DNA of 64,000 nucleotides from Melioribacter sp051488685. GTDB lineage: Bacteria > Bacteroidota > Ignavibacteria > Ignavibacteriales > Melioribacteraceae. Below are positions 63,175-64,000 of the stretch, in pieces. The stretch is from positions 124,001 to 188,000 of the forward strand of contig NZ_JBPSEH010000006.1 of assembly GCF_051488685.1 (NCBI RefSeq), read 5' to 3'. How positions within the stretch are numbered: the first letter of the stretch is position 1; every line of letters begins with the position of its first letter. A program made the translations under genes and the position numbers. Under the pieces are notes generated by a model. The model was not told the DNA's origin and did no database searches. It worked only from the letters and a program-made list of their open reading frames with translations.

Positions 63175-64000
63175 ATGTTTGAAAATCAGAAGTTCTTAAA
63201 TGACCTTCAAAGTCTTTATGATTCATCACGCTCAGATGAAACTGTCAACTTCATAATCTCACTTCTGGACAATAATAATTTATCTAAAGAAAATAAAAGC
63301 TTCTTAAAATTTTATCTTGCACGTGAATATTTCTTTCGCAATGAGTTAGAGAATGCTGAAAAATTATTTTGTGAGTTAGTAGATAATTCCATAAAACAGT
63401 TTAATTGTTTATTTTATTTAGCCGAAATCTTTTGGAAAACTAACAGACAACAGGAAGCAATACTTTTATTAAATAAAATTTACTCTGTAAATCCTGAGCT
63501 CAAGCATCTGCTCAAAAATATATCTCTCAAGCTCCGAGAAATAGAAAAGCAAAACAAATCTTTTTTATTGTCAAGTTCAAAAATTCTGCTTGAGGAAAAA
63601 AAATCTTTACCTCTTATATCAATAATAATTCTTTGCTATAATAAGGTTGATTTCACCAAAAAATGTCTCAGTGCATTGTTTGAAAATACAAACTATGAAA
63701 ATTATGAAGTAATTGTTCTTGACAATGGTTCTGTTGATGATACACCTGACTATCTTTTGAGTTTTGGTGAAGCCATTAAATTAATTCGTTCAAATACAAA
63801 TCTGGGATTTGTAAAAGGTAACAACTATGCAAGTCAATTTGCGTTAGGTGATTACATAGTATTTCTTAATAATGATACGGAACCGCAGCAGGGATGGTTA
63901 AATCATCTCCTTCATACATTTGATTATCATAAAGATGCAGGAGCTGCAGGTTCAATGCTGATTTACCCCGATGGTAAACTTCAGGAAGCTGGAGGCATAA
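63175..64000 (+). CDS. TPR plus glycosyltransferase family 2 protein, 3'-truncated by the window edge
   Basis: About 275 residues visible; the frame is open to the last base. The ATG directly follows the previous stop. Residues 1 to about 140 are TPR-like helices (LAREYFFRNELENAEKLFCEL). A GT-A domain starts near 150: LISIIILCYNKVDFTKKCLSAL, VIVLDNGSVDDTPDYL, NTNLGFVKGNNYA, and the DxD-like VFLNNDTEPQQGWL. Resembles GT2 enzymes that add sugars such as rhamnose to surface glycans. Likely part of the same operon as 59634. Confidence 0.88.
   Translation, partial: MFENQKFLNDLQSLYDSSRSDETVNFIISLLDNNNLSKENKSFLKFYLAREYFFRNELENAEKLFCELVDNSIKQFNCLFYLAEIFWKTNRQQEAILLLNKIYSVNPELKHLLKNISLKLREIEKQNKSFLLSSSKILLEEKKSLPLISIIILCYNKVDFTKKCLSALFENTNYENYEVIVLDNGSVDDTPDYLLSFGEAIKLIRSNTNLGFVKGNNYASQFALGDYIVFLNNDTEPQQGWLNHLLHTFDYHKDAGAAGSMLIYPDGKLQEAGGI

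Noticed and set aside
1..64000. CRISPR array, insertion sequence, prophage, rRNA or tRNA gene
   Set aside because: No evenly spaced direct repeats, transposase or integrase frames, or RNA-gene sequence patterns were seen.

Overview
The window holds one long motility locus from an AT-rich bacterium with an outer membrane. It encodes P-ring, L-ring and lytic rod/hook proteins. Flagellin (fliC), the filament cap (fliD), flgM, cheW, chemoreceptors, rpoN and an NtrC-type activator are not seen here. The combination of a type-2 IleRS, a DksA/TraR protein, CheZ, FliW-CsrA, paired HDOD proteins and a complete flagellar set resembles Ignavibacteria (Ignavibacterium/Melioribacter, FCB group). That placement is inference from gene content and composition only.

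Layout. 0-5.4 kb: housekeeping run on the + strand (3' part of ileS, a DksA/TraR-like gene, lspA, an rluD-type gene), ending in a hairpin. 5.5-8.65 kb: two histidine kinases on the - strand, the only - strand genes. 9.0-16.0 kb: chemotaxis operon (HEAT-repeat protein, cheR, two cheY-like genes, cheZ, cheA, cheB, a small CSCG protein). 16.1-28.3 kb: rod, MS-ring, switch, export-ATPase and hook genes (flgB, flgC, a small orphan, fliE-J, a MotE-like gene, fliK, flgD, a TIGR02530-type gene, flgE). 28.45-41.6 kb: fliL-M-N-O-P-Q-R, flhB-A-F-G, a small membrane protein, fliA, two HDOD genes, a GAF kinase-like gene. 41.6-49.6 kb: an orphan membrane protein, flgF-G-A-H-I-J-N-K-L. 49.6-55.1 kb: two motAB stator pairs, fliW-csrA, and four response-regulator/phosphotransfer proteins counting the REC-Hpt and REC-DHp proteins. 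55.2-59.5 kb: an orphan gene behind a ribosome-site hairpin, a PAS kinase, and a large coiled-coil membrane protein. 59.6-64.0 kb: a much more AT-rich glycosyltransferase/methyltransferase cluster running off the end.

Control. The most informative signal is non-coding. Four intergenic regions (before 9015, 16130, 28453 and 59634) each carry a -24/-12 (sigma-54) promoter match and, about 61-69 bp upstream, a copy of a palindrome close to GGCTAATATTAGCC. This looks like one sigma-54 regulon with a shared enhancer-binding protein. It ties chemotaxis, basal body/hook, export and, unexpectedly, the glycosyltransferase cluster together. FliA would then serve late genes elsewhere. FliW-CsrA adds a translational layer; a GGA-rich double hairpin before flgE and a ribosome-site hairpin before the gene at 55179 are candidate targets.

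Other points worth attention: the IleRS signature reads GIHH rather than HxGH, a swap linked to strong mupirocin resistance; motB1 overlaps motA1 by 145 nt out of frame; FlgH has no lipobox cysteine; FlgJ is fused to an SLT lytic transglycosylase; a REC-DHp protein lacks an ATPase domain; and several small or orphan genes are embedded in the motility operons.
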